Below are positions 8,759 to 15,468 of a DNA stretch of 34,147 nt, in pieces (within the stretch, counting starts at the first letter, position 1; each line of letters starts with the position of its first letter). Source of the DNA: Clostridia bacterium. Its GTDB lineage: Bacteria > Bacillota > Clostridia > TANB77 > CAG-508. The notes beneath the pieces were generated by a model. It saw only the letters and a list, made by a program, of their open reading frames with translations. It searched no databases and had not been told where the DNA came from. Location: NCBI GenBank assembly GCA_900758165.1, contig CAAEQN010000006.1, positions 1 through 34,147 of the forward strand, written 5' to 3'. The translations under genes were made by a program, and so were the position numbers.

Positions 8759-9185
8759 TGTTTTTTCCTCCTAGTAATTTTTTTGTAATCTTTTCTTGTG
8801 CCTTATTTCTTATTCTCCATATTGTTGTTCTTTCTACATTCATTTCTTTAGCTATTTGATTTATACTTTTTTCTTCTTTATATAAAGCAAAAAGCACCAT
8901 CTTTTCTTTTCCAGACAATGCTTTCGCTACATTATATAATTTTTCATCACAAAAAAGTCTCTCGAATTCAAGAGCGGACTTTAACTCATCGACACATTTA
9001 TTAAGAACAGCATCAAATAAACTGCTACTTTCCATATCCTCACAAATATCCAAATTGATTTCTTTACTGTTTAAATATTCATAATTATTTTTTATGTATT
9101 TTTTTCTAACATTTATAATCAACTTTTTTAAATATGATTTTTCTTCTTTTGATAATTCTTCTTGTAAATAATTTTTTCTTTCCAT
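8751..9185 (-). CDS. Sigma-70-like (region 4) transcription factor
   Basis: A 144-residue protein. The C-terminal residues about 91-137 match sigma region 4: SGKEKMVLFALY, then the HTH SINQIAKEMNVERTTIWRIR. The N-terminal part is charged helices without a clear region 2, so it resembles the short sigma-like activators of clostridial mobile elements and phages (TcdR/ArpU-type) more than a full sigma factor. It heads the small-gene operon and probably switches on element genes. Its ribosome site (GGAGAG) is partly inside a hairpin at 9197-9214. Confidence 0.75.
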   Translation of the reverse strand: MERKNYLQEELSKEEKSYLKKLIINVRKKYIKNNYEYLNSKEINLDICEDMESSSLFDAVLNKCVDELKSALEFERLFCDEKLYNVAKALSGKEKMVLFALYKEEKSINQIAKEMNVERTTIWRIRNKAQEKITKKLLGGKNNV

Positions 9186-9400
9186 TTATTATCTCTCCAA
9201 TTTCTAAAAATTGGACAAATATCTAAAAGAGAAAGAAAAACAAATATTAAATTATTTTTTCTTATTCTTTATAATTTACTTTTACATATTTTTATCACTC
9301 CTAACAAATAATCTTTAATTAATAAAAAATCTCTTGTACTTTATTATTTCTTCTAATGTATTATTTTTCTAACTCTTAAAGACTATTTGTCCTATTGGAG

Positions 9401-9431
9401 ATTATACTTTTTAATGTTGTTTCATTGTAAA
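9401..9431 (-). promoter_or_regulatory. Candidate activator-dependent promoter of the sigma-headed operon
   Basis: TTTACA (9431-9426) and a perfect TATAAT (9406-9401) are separated by 19 nt, longer than optimal. The tandem repeats abut the -35 side. Over-long spacers next to binding sites are known from Spo0A-activated promoters such as spoIIG; applying that here is inference. Confidence 0.4.
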
Positions 9432-9472
9432 AACGGCGATAGATGGCTAATAAACGGCGAAAAATGGTTAAA
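9431..9472. repeat. Tandem 21-bp direct repeats (probable regulator binding sites)
   Basis: Repeat one (9431-9451) and repeat two (9452-9472) match at 17 of 21 positions, with core AAACGGCGANANATGG. A 21-bp period is two helical turns, as expected for a dimer bound on one DNA face. CGGCGAA differs from the 0A-box core TGNCGAA only at the first base. Confidence 0.6.
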
Positions 9473-9592
9473 ATTATTCATAATCAGTTATATTTTTAGT
9501 TTTATTTGTAAAAATCTTCCATTTTGTATTGTGTTTACATAATTTTAGTGATGTAATATTGTTGATTTATAAAATTGTTAGGAGAAGTTATC

Positions 9593-10297
9593 ATGGTAAA
9601 GATTCTTTCAGTCATTCAAAATATTGAGCAAAATTCTCAACTTTGCCAATACCTTACGCAAGATAACAATATTGATTTTAAAATTACTAGTGATGAAGTT
9701 TCTGTTTTGAAACAGTATTACGATTTTAGACCTGACATTTTTATATTAGACACCAGTTTTAAAAATATAAAATATAGTGATGTAATCAATGAGCTTTCAT
9801 TAGATGATACTGAACAATTCAAATGTAATACCATATTACTTTATAACTCTACTACTGAATTATTAAATCTTGCAAATTGGTCTAAAATATATAATATATT
9901 TTTAAAAACTACAGATTATAAAAATATTTTAAAAGCTATATATGAAATGTCTAATTACACTTTAGAAAGAAAAATTGATAGGCTATTTTTAAAGTTACAT
10001 ATTCCATTAGAAAGTAGCCCTTCAAATCGTGTTAGAAAAACATTAATTAAATGTTGTAATTCGCCTAATTTACTTGGCAATTTAAACACTTTATTTAATA
10101 CAGTTGGCAAGGAACTTGGAACAACCGGTGAAGGTATTCGTTCTTCTTTTAGAACTGCATTAAAGCCTTTAAATGAATTTAAAGATAAAGAAGATTTGCC
10201 TTTTGCAATTTATAAATTCTTTCCAAAAGGCGAAGAAGTTACCCCAAAATTATTTTTAGATATTAGCATATATTATTTGAAAAACACAAAAAAATAA
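9593..10297 (+). CDS. Spo0A-like response regulator
   Basis: The 234-residue protein starts at ATG 9593, with AGGAG 8 nt upstream; a TTG at 9575 lies before that site and is rejected. Residues 1-110 form a divergent receiver. The phospho-acceptor position is kept (FRPDIFILD, D53), as is a Lys in IFLKTTDY, but the usual N-terminal acidic pair is missing (SVIQN). Residues about 125-234 resemble the Spo0A C-terminal DNA-binding fold (NLLGNLNTLFNTVGKELGTT, then GIRSSFRTALK). It is clearly divergent and may be a paralogue rather than the sporulation master regulator. Tandem repeats lie 120 bp upstream, and it converges on the radical SAM-receiver gene. Confidence 0.65.
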   Translation: MVKILSVIQNIEQNSQLCQYLTQDNNIDFKITSDEVSVLKQYYDFRPDIFILDTSFKNIKYSDVINELSLDDTEQFKCNTILLYNSTTELLNLANWSKIYNIFLKTTDYKNILKAIYEMSNYTLERKIDRLFLKLHIPLESSPSNRVRKTLIKCCNSPNLLGNLNTLFNTVGKELGTTGEGIRSSFRTALKPLNEFKDKEDLPFAIYKFFPKGEEVTPKLFLDISIYYLKNTKK

Positions 10298-10343
10298 CAG
10301 ATAAGTTTTAGTATGATCAAAAACTTATCTGTTATTTTTTATT
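10291..10343. terminator. Strong bidirectional terminator
   Basis: Perfect 19-bp arms at 10291-10309 and 10320-10338 with a 10-nt loop, A-rich on one side and T-rich on the other. It serves the converging Spo0A-like and radical SAM genes and overlaps the stop codon of the former. Confidence 0.92.
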
Positions 10344-11526
10344 TATTATTTTTATAATCATTATATTGATTAATAATATCCACTACACTATTACTTATGT
10401 TATCTGAACTTGATATTACTGAATTTAACTTTCTTCCTATAATATCATACATCTCATCTATTTCATTTTCTTGTACCTTATTATCTATTATCATATTGAA
10501 TATAGGAATATTATTTTCTAATTTTTCTTTTGATGATTTTACAAGATCTAATCCGTTCATATTATCCATAGCATATTTTGTAAATATCATTTCTGGTTTT
10601 AAATCTACAATTTTATGATATGTTTCTGTTCCATCTTTTGCTGTACCAACTATATCAACAAAATCAAGTTTTTTTATTGCATCAACTATCTTGTTTGTTA
10701 CATTTATATCATTATGTGCAATTAATGTTCTAATTTTTCCATTTGAATATATTTTATCAAAATCTATTATTTCTTCTTTTAAAACATTTCCAAAATAATG
10801 ATCCTTTCCTTTTTGCGTTTGAATTATATCTGCATTTGGAACAATTACTATACTTTTTTCAAATTCACTTTGTTTTTTATATTCTACAGTTTTGATATTC
10901 TCAAATTTTCTTAATCTTTTTACACTATTTTCTAATTCTTTTTCTTCTATTTCAAATAGTTTTTCATTTTTTTCTGCCCTTTCTCTAATAGGCATAAACT
11001 TCAAAAATTTCCATTTTTCTATTTGATAGTTATTTAAAAATTCTCCTAATTCATCTAATTTATCAACATTAAGCTTGCTAACAACTGTGTTTATTCTTAC
11101 TTTTATATTCTTATTTTTAGTTTTTTCTAAAAGATTTTTTATAATATCTAAATGATTATTTTCTTTACCTAATGCTAAATTGATATCATTTTCAATTGAG
11201 TCAATAGATAAATTGATTTCATCAAGTGTATTTAAAATATCTTCTACATATTCGTTATCGTTCTTTGATAAATAAATTCCGTTCGTTACTAATTTATTAT
11301 ATAATCCTCTTTCTTTTGATTCTCTCATTAATTCATTTACTCTTGGATATAATACCGCTTCTCCACCAGTCCAAGTAATATGGTTTATCCCACTTGCAAT
11401 TAAATGATTTAATACTCTTTCATTTTCTTCAAAAGATAGATTTGGTATATTGTTAAATCCAAAACAATATTTACATCCTTGATTACATTTAGTTGTTATT
11501 TTCCAACAAACTTTTTTCTTAATCAT
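10339..11526 (-). CDS. Radical SAM protein fused to a pseudo-receiver domain
   Basis: The 395-residue protein starts at ATG 11526, 6 nt after GAGG; the ATG at 11532 touches that site. Residues 1-225 are a radical SAM domain with the 4Fe-4S motif C14-x3-C18-x2-C21 and TWTGGE (54-56). There is no SPASM Cys cluster. Residues about 264-385 are receiver-like (KIRTLIAHNDINVTNKIVDA, TAKDGTETYHKI, MNGLDLV). At the phospho-acceptor position PEMIFTK has Lys317 instead of Asp, so canonical phosphorylation is not expected. The substrate is unknown. It stands alone between terminators. Confidence 0.85.
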   Translation of the reverse strand: MIKKKVCWKITTKCNQGCKYCFGFNNIPNLSFEENERVLNHLIASGINHITWTGGEAVLYPRVNELMRESKERGLYNKLVTNGIYLSKNDNEYVEDILNTLDEINLSIDSIENDINLALGKENNHLDIIKNLLEKTKNKNIKVRINTVVSKLNVDKLDELGEFLNNYQIEKWKFLKFMPIRERAEKNEKLFEIEEKELENSVKRLRKFENIKTVEYKKQSEFEKSIVIVPNADIIQTQKGKDHYFGNVLKEEIIDFDKIYSNGKIRTLIAHNDINVTNKIVDAIKKLDFVDIVGTAKDGTETYHKIVDLKPEMIFTKYAMDNMNGLDLVKSSKEKLENNIPIFNMIIDNKVQENEIDEMYDIIGRKLNSVISSSDNISNSVVDIINQYNDYKNNK

Positions 11527-11638
11527 ATACATCCTCTTTTCATATATAAAATCTCTTTTTACACATTTATATTATATATGAAAAGCAATTGGAAAACTAT
11601 TCCTAATATTTTAACATCCCTTAAATATCATTGAAAGC

Positions 11639-11668
11639 AAAAAACATCCTATTTCTAGGACATTTTTT
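11639..11668 (-). terminator. Terminator of the CYTH-LysR unit
   Basis: 13-bp arms (11639-11651 and 11656-11668, two G-T wobbles, 4-nt loop) with a T-run on the minus strand, 3 bp after the lysR stop. Confidence 0.8.
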
Positions 11669-11671
11669 ACT

Positions 11672-12547
11672 TTATATATTTTTTAAATATTCTTTAATGA
11701 ATTTTTTATCTATCTTTGTCAATTCACCTTTTAGATAAATTAAGTTTAATTTTAGGCTAGGCAATTCTATCGGCATTTCAACTTCATATAATTCTTTATT
11801 ATTTAATTCGTTTTTTACAGCCTCTTTTATAACATATGCAATTCCCATATTTTTCTTAACTGCTTCAACTCTTACTTCAGTTGCATCACACATTATATCA
11901 GCATTAATATTAACATTATATTCTTTTAAAAGTTCCTTTAATCGTTTTGTTGCTTTTGTATTTTCAAGGTTTAAAATACAATTTAATTTTTCAATCTCTT
12001 TTATATCTGCAATTTTTAGTGGTGCTTTTGAAACAAATATATTATTAATTTTTAATAGTTCTTCTATTTCAATATTGCTATTTTCAATCTCTGTATCTAT
12101 TATCGCAAAATCAATCTCATGATTTTGTAATAAACTCATCATCTTATTTATATCAACTTCACATATTATTTTTATATTAAGATCTGGGTAATCTTTCTTA
12201 ACTTTTTCTATTTTTTCCATTAGTAAATAATTTGTAAAATGTGATGGGCATCCTATTTTTATGCAGCCACTTGAGATATCATTCTTATTCTTTGCTAATT
12301 TTTCTGCAAAATCAAATCCTGATATTGATTTATTTACTATTTCATATAATTCTTTGCCATCTTCTGTTAGAGTTACTCCTTTGTTTTCCCTATTAAATAG
12401 TTTTAAATTTAATTGTTCCTCTAAATTTGCAATTTGTGTACTAACATTAGAAACTGATAAATCTAATTTTTCTGCTGCTTCTGAATAGCTTTTTGACTGT
12501 GCAACTTTGCAAAAAATTTTATACAAATTCAAGTTTATATTTGACAT
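11672..12547 (-). CDS. LysR-family transcriptional regulator
   Basis: A 291-residue protein. The N-terminal winged helix (residues about 5-63) has YSEAAEKLDLSVSNVSTQI and the LFNRENKGVTLTEDG wing. The effector-binding domain follows (GCIKIGCPSHFTNYLL to the C-terminus). Length and order fit the family. AGGAG lies about 11 nt before the ATG. It follows the CYTH gene by 12 bp in one unit with a promoter upstream and a terminator downstream. LysR proteins usually sense a small metabolite; a link to the nearby enzyme cluster is possible, as a CYTH paralogue is shared, but unproven. Confidence 0.92.
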   Translation of the reverse strand: MSNINLNLYKIFCKVAQSKSYSEAAEKLDLSVSNVSTQIANLEEQLNLKLFNRENKGVTLTEDGKELYEIVNKSISGFDFAEKLAKNKNDISSGCIKIGCPSHFTNYLLMEKIEKVKKDYPDLNIKIICEVDINKMMSLLQNHEIDFAIIDTEIENSNIEIEELLKINNIFVSKAPLKIADIKEIEKLNCILNLENTKATKRLKELLKEYNVNINADIMCDATEVRVEAVKKNMGIAYVIKEAVKNELNNKELYEVEMPIELPSLKLNLIYLKGELTKIDKKFIKEYLKNI

Positions 12548-12559
12548 ACAATCACGCTC

Positions 12560-13129
12560 CTATAAAATCTTTTTTAATTCTATTTCAGCTTTTTTTATAA
12601 AATAATCATTTGTATCTACTGGAAAATTTAATCTTTCCAACTCTTGTTTTATTTTATCTATTGTATCTAATTGTTCATTTTCTTCAATCTCAATTAGCTT
12701 ATCACCATTTAGTACATCTTTTATACATATTTGCAACTCATTTTTCTTATAAAGATAATCCATTTCCTTAATTTGCATAATTGCTTTATAATCAATTGCT
12801 TCTAAAAATTTTTTTCCATCATTTGAATCTATAATTTTACAATCAACTTTACTTTGTTTTACTATATTTCCTTCTTGATCAATTTCTTTTTTCTTATATG
12901 TTAGTTTACTTTCTCTATATTTGTTTGGAATGTATCCTTCAACATTTCGTAAAATTATTGCTTTACTTAATATATCTCGTTCTGACATATTCTTTATATT
13001 AATTGTATTCGGTATATAATAAATATCGTCCAGTAAATATCTTTCTACAAATTGAAATCCTTTGCTTTCTAATATTTTGCATATTTCTTCTACAGTACAT
13101 TTTAATTTAACTGTTATTTCATTACTCAA
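12560..13129 (-). CDS. CYTH-domain protein 1
   Basis: A 189-residue protein of the CYTH fold (CyaB adenylate cyclase/thiamine triphosphatase superfamily), which binds triphosphate-containing substrates in a beta-tunnel. Visible features are the N-terminal EITVKLK strand, AIILRN, KLTYKKKE and the late IKDVLNGDKLIEIEE. The usual ExExK signature reads E-I-T-V-K, with Thr replacing the second Glu, so the metal-triphosphate site may differ. The start is TTG, 10 nt after AAAGGAG. A paralogue is encoded at 28404-28994. Catalytic activity cannot be assigned. Confidence 0.75.
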   Translation of the reverse strand: MSNEITVKLKCTVEEICKILESKGFQFVERYLLDDIYYIPNTINIKNMSERDILSKAIILRNVEGYIPNKYRESKLTYKKKEIDQEGNIVKQSKVDCKIIDSNDGKKFLEAIDYKAIMQIKEMDYLYKKNELQICIKDVLNGDKLIEIEENEQLDTIDKIKQELERLNFPVDTNDYFIKKAEIELKKIL

Positions 13130-13162
13130 CTTAATATATCTCCTTTACAGTATCACTCTTAA

Positions 13163-13191
13163 ATTATAACATATTATGTAAATTTTGTAAA
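13163..13191 (-). promoter_or_regulatory. Promoter of the CYTH-LysR unit
   Basis: On the minus strand, TTTACA (13191-13186), a 17-nt spacer and TATAAT (13168-13163), with a TGn extension, about 35 nt upstream of the TTG start. Confidence 0.75.
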
Positions 13192-13272
13192 GTTTTAACC
13201 AGTCTCTTTTCTCCTTTATTCCCTTAATATATTGCTTTTTATAAAACAAAAAAAGATTAGCACTACGCTAAC

Positions 13273-13530
13273 CTACTCTTCCTCTTTTAAAAAGTCATCT
13301 AACTTTTTATCAAATAAAATACTAAATTTAATCAACAATTTTAATGAGCATGTTTTTACTTCATCATTTAGTGATTCAATTCTTCTTAAATAATCGTGGG
13401 ACATATCCAATATTTCTGCTACTTCCATTAATGACATTCCACTTTCTTTTCTATACTTTTTTATATTTTTGTATATAATAGGCATATAATCTTTTGATAA
13501 TAATGCCTTTAACTTTTCGTTATTCTCCAT
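13273..13530 (-). CDS. Xre-family HTH regulator A
   Basis: An 85-residue single-domain repressor. The HTH at about 18-70 has YRKESGMSLMEVAEILDMSH and DYLRRIES. Its acidic tail (KLDDFLKEEE) is typical of clostridial phage-like regulators. The ribosome site is AAGAGGTG. No partner toxin or antirepressor is adjacent. The upstream region contains the GNCGA pair and a plus-strand promoter. Confidence 0.85.
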   Translation of the reverse strand: MENNEKLKALLSKDYMPIIYKNIKKYRKESGMSLMEVAEILDMSHDYLRRIESLNDEVKTCSLKLLIKFSILFDKKLDDFLKEEE

Positions 13531-13590
13531 TTAAAACACCTCTTAACAAACTTATTTTTCCATAAATTAGATAAAAAATATGTAACTTAT

Positions 13591-13620
13591 TTGTCCCATT
13601 TAGTGTTTTTATGGTATAAT
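13591..13620 (+). promoter_or_regulatory. Plus-strand promoter in the Xre intergenic region
   Basis: TTGTCC (13591-13596), an 18-nt spacer, and TATAAT (13615-13620) with an extended -10 (TGG before it). It points right, where no protein gene begins before a terminator at 13684-13722. Confidence 0.6.
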
Positions 13621-13640
13621 ACTGAATAGTAATAAAAAAG

Positions 13641-13668
13641 TGGCGATTTTTGACAAGTTTTGTCGATT
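13641..13668. promoter_or_regulatory. Pair of 0A-box-like sites
   Basis: TGGCGATT (13641-13648) and TGTCGATT (13661-13668) are spaced 20 bp apart. Each matches TGNCGAA at six of seven bases. Similar cores occur in the 9431-9472 repeats. Binding by the Spo0A-like protein is inferred. Confidence 0.4.
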
Positions 13669-13683
13669 GTATTGATTATTTGT

Positions 13684-13722
13684 AAAAAAGTATTACTATA
13701 TACTTATAGCAATTACTTTTTT
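13684..13722. terminator. Bidirectional terminator after Xre regulator B
   Basis: Arm 13684-13700 pairs with 13705-13722 (one bulge, one mismatch). Both ends are six A/T pairs, giving a T-run in either direction. It overlaps the regulator's stop codon. Confidence 0.75.
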
Positions 13723-13970
13723 CGATGAATATCGACTCTTGGCTCTAGTTTATTTGCTTTTGGATTGGCAATAAAAAGCAAATAAGGATCTACATCAAGT
13801 GCTTTTGCTATATTTTCAATAGTAGGAATTGATGGACTGTATTTTCCTTGTTCAATATCTGATATATAATGTGTACTTAAACCAGACAACTCTCCTAACT
13901 TTTCTTGTGAGTAGTCTTGCATAAATCTATAATACTTTACATTTTTGCGAAAAATATCTATTAACTTCAT
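13713..13970 (-). CDS. Xre-family HTH regulator B
   Basis: An 85-residue SinR/Cro-like repressor. The HTH at about 8-62 has YSQEKLGELSGLSTHYISDI followed by EQGKYSPSIPTIENIAKALD, the classic Xre pattern. A basic tail of about 20 residues follows. It is divergent from the membrane pseudo-receiver gene. The dyad ATACCAT-N10-ATGGTAT (13992-14015) between them is a plausible operator. Confidence 0.9.
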   Translation of the reverse strand: MKLIDIFRKNVKYYRFMQDYSQEKLGELSGLSTHYISDIEQGKYSPSIPTIENIAKALDVDPYLLFIANPKANKLEPRVDIHRKK

Positions 13971-13991
13971 TATATATCACCACACTTTCTA

Positions 13992-14018
13992 ATACCATTC
14001 TTTTTAGTATGGTATAAT
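13992..14018. promoter_or_regulatory. Operator-like dyad over a plus-strand -10 box
   Basis: Perfect 7-bp arms ATACCAT (13992-13998) and ATGGTAT (14009-14015). The right arm overlaps an extended -10 TGGTATAAT (14010-14018) directed at the pseudo-receiver gene; the -35 is weak. An ATGGTAT half-site also occurs at 13611-13617 in the other plus-strand promoter, suggesting a shared Xre operator. Confidence 0.5.
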
Positions 14019-14128
14019 TTTGTAGCAATATTCACAATGAAGTATATAGCCCAAACATTTTTCTATAATAAAATACTTTAAAAATCCCAGTATTTTTATT
14101 AAAATTTATAGAAAGGAATTCATAAAAA

Positions 14129-14758
14129 ATGTTGTATTTTTTTATTGGTCTTAGTATTGTATTTTTTGTGCTTATAATCATATTATTTTATAAGATAAAT
14201 ACCTATAATAATAAATTAGCTAAACTAAATAACACTATTTCACAAAAGGAAAGTAAGATTTCTTTTCTTAATAATGAAATTACAAGGCTAAAAAATTCAG
14301 CACAAATATTAGAAGAAAAAGAATTTGAATCTTTAAAGTCAAATCCCTTTAAATTCTCTGAAATTCCAGAAGAATATAACGGAAAATTTGAAGGTAAAAA
14401 AGCCTTAATTGGTAATTATGATAATTTTTCTTCTAAATTAACTCGTACAATGTTAATGAATTTTGGAATTTCGGCAGATATTGTTACTACAGGTATTGAT
14501 ATATATGACAGGATAAAAAATGGTTGTACATATGATATTATTTTTACAAACAATATTTATCAAAAAGGCTATACTGGTCCTGAATTATTACATAAATTAA
14601 AAAACATTAACGGTTTTAAAACCCCAGTTATTATTCATACTATATCACATGATGCAAGAGAATACTTTGTAAATACTATTGGTTTTGATGATTATTTAGA
14701 AAAGCCAATAAAATATGAAGAACTTAAAAATATCTTAAACAAATTTTTAAATACTTAA
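14129..14758 (+). CDS. Membrane-anchored coiled-coil pseudo-receiver protein
   Basis: A 209-residue protein. An N-terminal transmembrane helix (residues 2-22) is followed by a coiled coil (about 25-66, KLAKLNNTISQKESKISFL) and a cytosolic receiver-like domain (about 88-207). The phospho-acceptor position in YDIIFTN is Asn141, and the N-terminal acidic pair is absent. The later Thr/Ser strand (IIHTIS) and Lys of EKPIKYEEL are kept. Phosphorylation by a histidine kinase is therefore unlikely; it may be a scaffold. No kinase or output domain is present. The ribosome site AAAGGA is about 12 nt from the ATG. It stands alone, ending at a terminator. Confidence 0.75.
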   Translation: MLYFFIGLSIVFFVLIIILFYKINTYNNKLAKLNNTISQKESKISFLNNEITRLKNSAQILEEKEFESLKSNPFKFSEIPEEYNGKFEGKKALIGNYDNFSSKLTRTMLMNFGISADIVTTGIDIYDRIKNGCTYDIIFTNNIYQKGYTGPELLHKLKNINGFKTPVIIHTISHDAREYFVNTIGFDDYLEKPIKYEELKNILNKFLNT

Positions 14759-14760
14759 GA

Positions 14761-14795
14761 AAAGAGCCACTTTAAAGTTGGCTCTTTAATATATT
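14761..14795. terminator. Terminator between convergent units
   Basis: AAAGAGCCAC (14761-14770) pairs with GTTGGCTCTTT (14777-14787) with a 1-nt bulge. It ends both the pseudo-receiver gene and the long minus-strand enzyme operon. Confidence 0.85.
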
Positions 14796-14800
14796 ATAAA

Positions 14801-15439
14801 TTAATATTTAAACATCAGATTTTCTATATCATTAATATTTTGTTTCTCATTAATTATTATTTTAAAAACTTCTGGTGCTTCAATTTGTTTATTAATAATT
14901 ACTTTATCTTTAAATTTTAAACACTTTCTTTTTTCGTTATCAATATTTATCAGTTCGCACCATTTCATAAGTAAAAATATTATAGAAGCACCATGAGAAA
15001 AAATTGCAATTGTCTTACCTTTATTTTCATTAATTATATGCATAAAAGTTTTATACATTCTGTCAGTAACTTCTTTTCTGCTTTCTCCCTCTACATTTTT
15101 GATTTTTTCATCATAATATTGTTTCAAAGTTATATCTTCTGCATATTTAGGATTCCCATATTTTCTCTCATTTAAATTTCTATTAACATGAATTTTTTTA
15201 TCCAACCTTTCTGCTAAATACTTTGCAGTTTGTATTGTCCTAACATAACTACTTGAATATATCACATCTACTTTATCAAATTCCTTTTGTTTACTTAATA
15301 TGTTTGCCTTTCTTTCTCCTTCTGCACTTAGTATTCTTTTTTCTCTAGTTATTTGATAATTCTCATCATCATAGTATCTATCAATATATTGCATATCTAA
15401 TTTTTCCGAGTGCCTAATTAAATAAACTATTGTGTTCAT
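14801..15439 (-). CDS. Histidine phosphatase family protein
   Basis: A 212-residue cytosolic enzyme of the phosphoglycerate-mutase-like superfamily. The catalytic LIRHSEK (H10) accepts the phosphoryl group. SSSYVRTIQTAKYLA, LNERKYGN and the second catalytic His in IFSHGA are all present. Specificity cannot be read from sequence; relatives dephosphorylate sugars, nucleotides or cofactors. It is the last gene of the 12-gene block, 29 bp after UDP-glucose dehydrogenase, with an AGGTTT ribosome site. It may remove the phosphate from a pathway intermediate (inference). Confidence 0.88.
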   Translation of the reverse strand: MNTIVYLIRHSEKLDMQYIDRYYDDENYQITREKRILSAEGERKANILSKQKEFDKVDVIYSSSYVRTIQTAKYLAERLDKKIHVNRNLNERKYGNPKYAEDITLKQYYDEKIKNVEGESRKEVTDRMYKTFMHIINENKGKTIAIFSHGASIIFLLMKWCELINIDNEKRKCLKFKDKVIINKQIEAPEVFKIIINEKQNINDIENLMFKY

Positions 15440-15468
15440 ATCAAAACCTCGATTCTATATCTAAAAAA

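Larger units (their letters stand above)
4025..9400. mobile_element. Serine-recombinase mobile segment inserted in an ABC permease gene
   Basis: The left boundary is inferred at about 4025-4045: permease homology ends there on one side and recombinase homology on the other. Inside are two tandem large serine recombinases and five small co-oriented genes plus a sigma-like gene. The right boundary is not seen. The segment is given to about 9400 because the promoter and leader of the small-gene operon end there. No matching half of the permease, no clear direct-repeat att pair, and no conjugation, replication or phage structural genes are visible. It may be a small integrative element, a remnant, or one end of something larger. 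Confidence 0.55.
9186..9592. other. 407-bp divergent regulatory region
   Basis: There is no gene here. From left to right it holds a 7-bp hairpin touching the sigma-like gene's ribosome site (9197-9214), a ribosome site followed by ATG-TAA on the minus strand (about 9287-9305), a minus-strand TATAAT (9406-9401) with TTTACA 19 nt upstream (9431-9426), two 21-bp direct repeats (9431-9472), and an AT-rich stretch leading to the AGGAG site of the Spo0A-like gene. The minus-strand leader would be about 210 nt long. Confidence 0.6.
13627..13722 (+). ncRNA. Candidate small RNA of about 95 nt
   Basis: It is bounded by the extended -10 promoter at 13591-13620 and the A/T-tract hairpin at 13684-13722. 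It contains no good ORF. Its 3' end is antisense to the last codons of Xre regulator B. It is predicted only from promoter and terminator placement. Confidence 0.35.

Noticed and set aside
9287..9305. Coding start on the minus strand
   Set aside because: The ATG is directly followed by TAA; it cannot encode a peptide. Kept only as a leader observation.
4025..9400. Complete prophage or conjugative element
   Set aside because: No structural, replication, relaxase or type IV secretion genes are seen, and only one boundary is visible.
12560..13129. Class IV adenylate cyclase assignment for the CYTH protein
   Set aside because: The ExExK signature is altered and the superfamily covers several activities.
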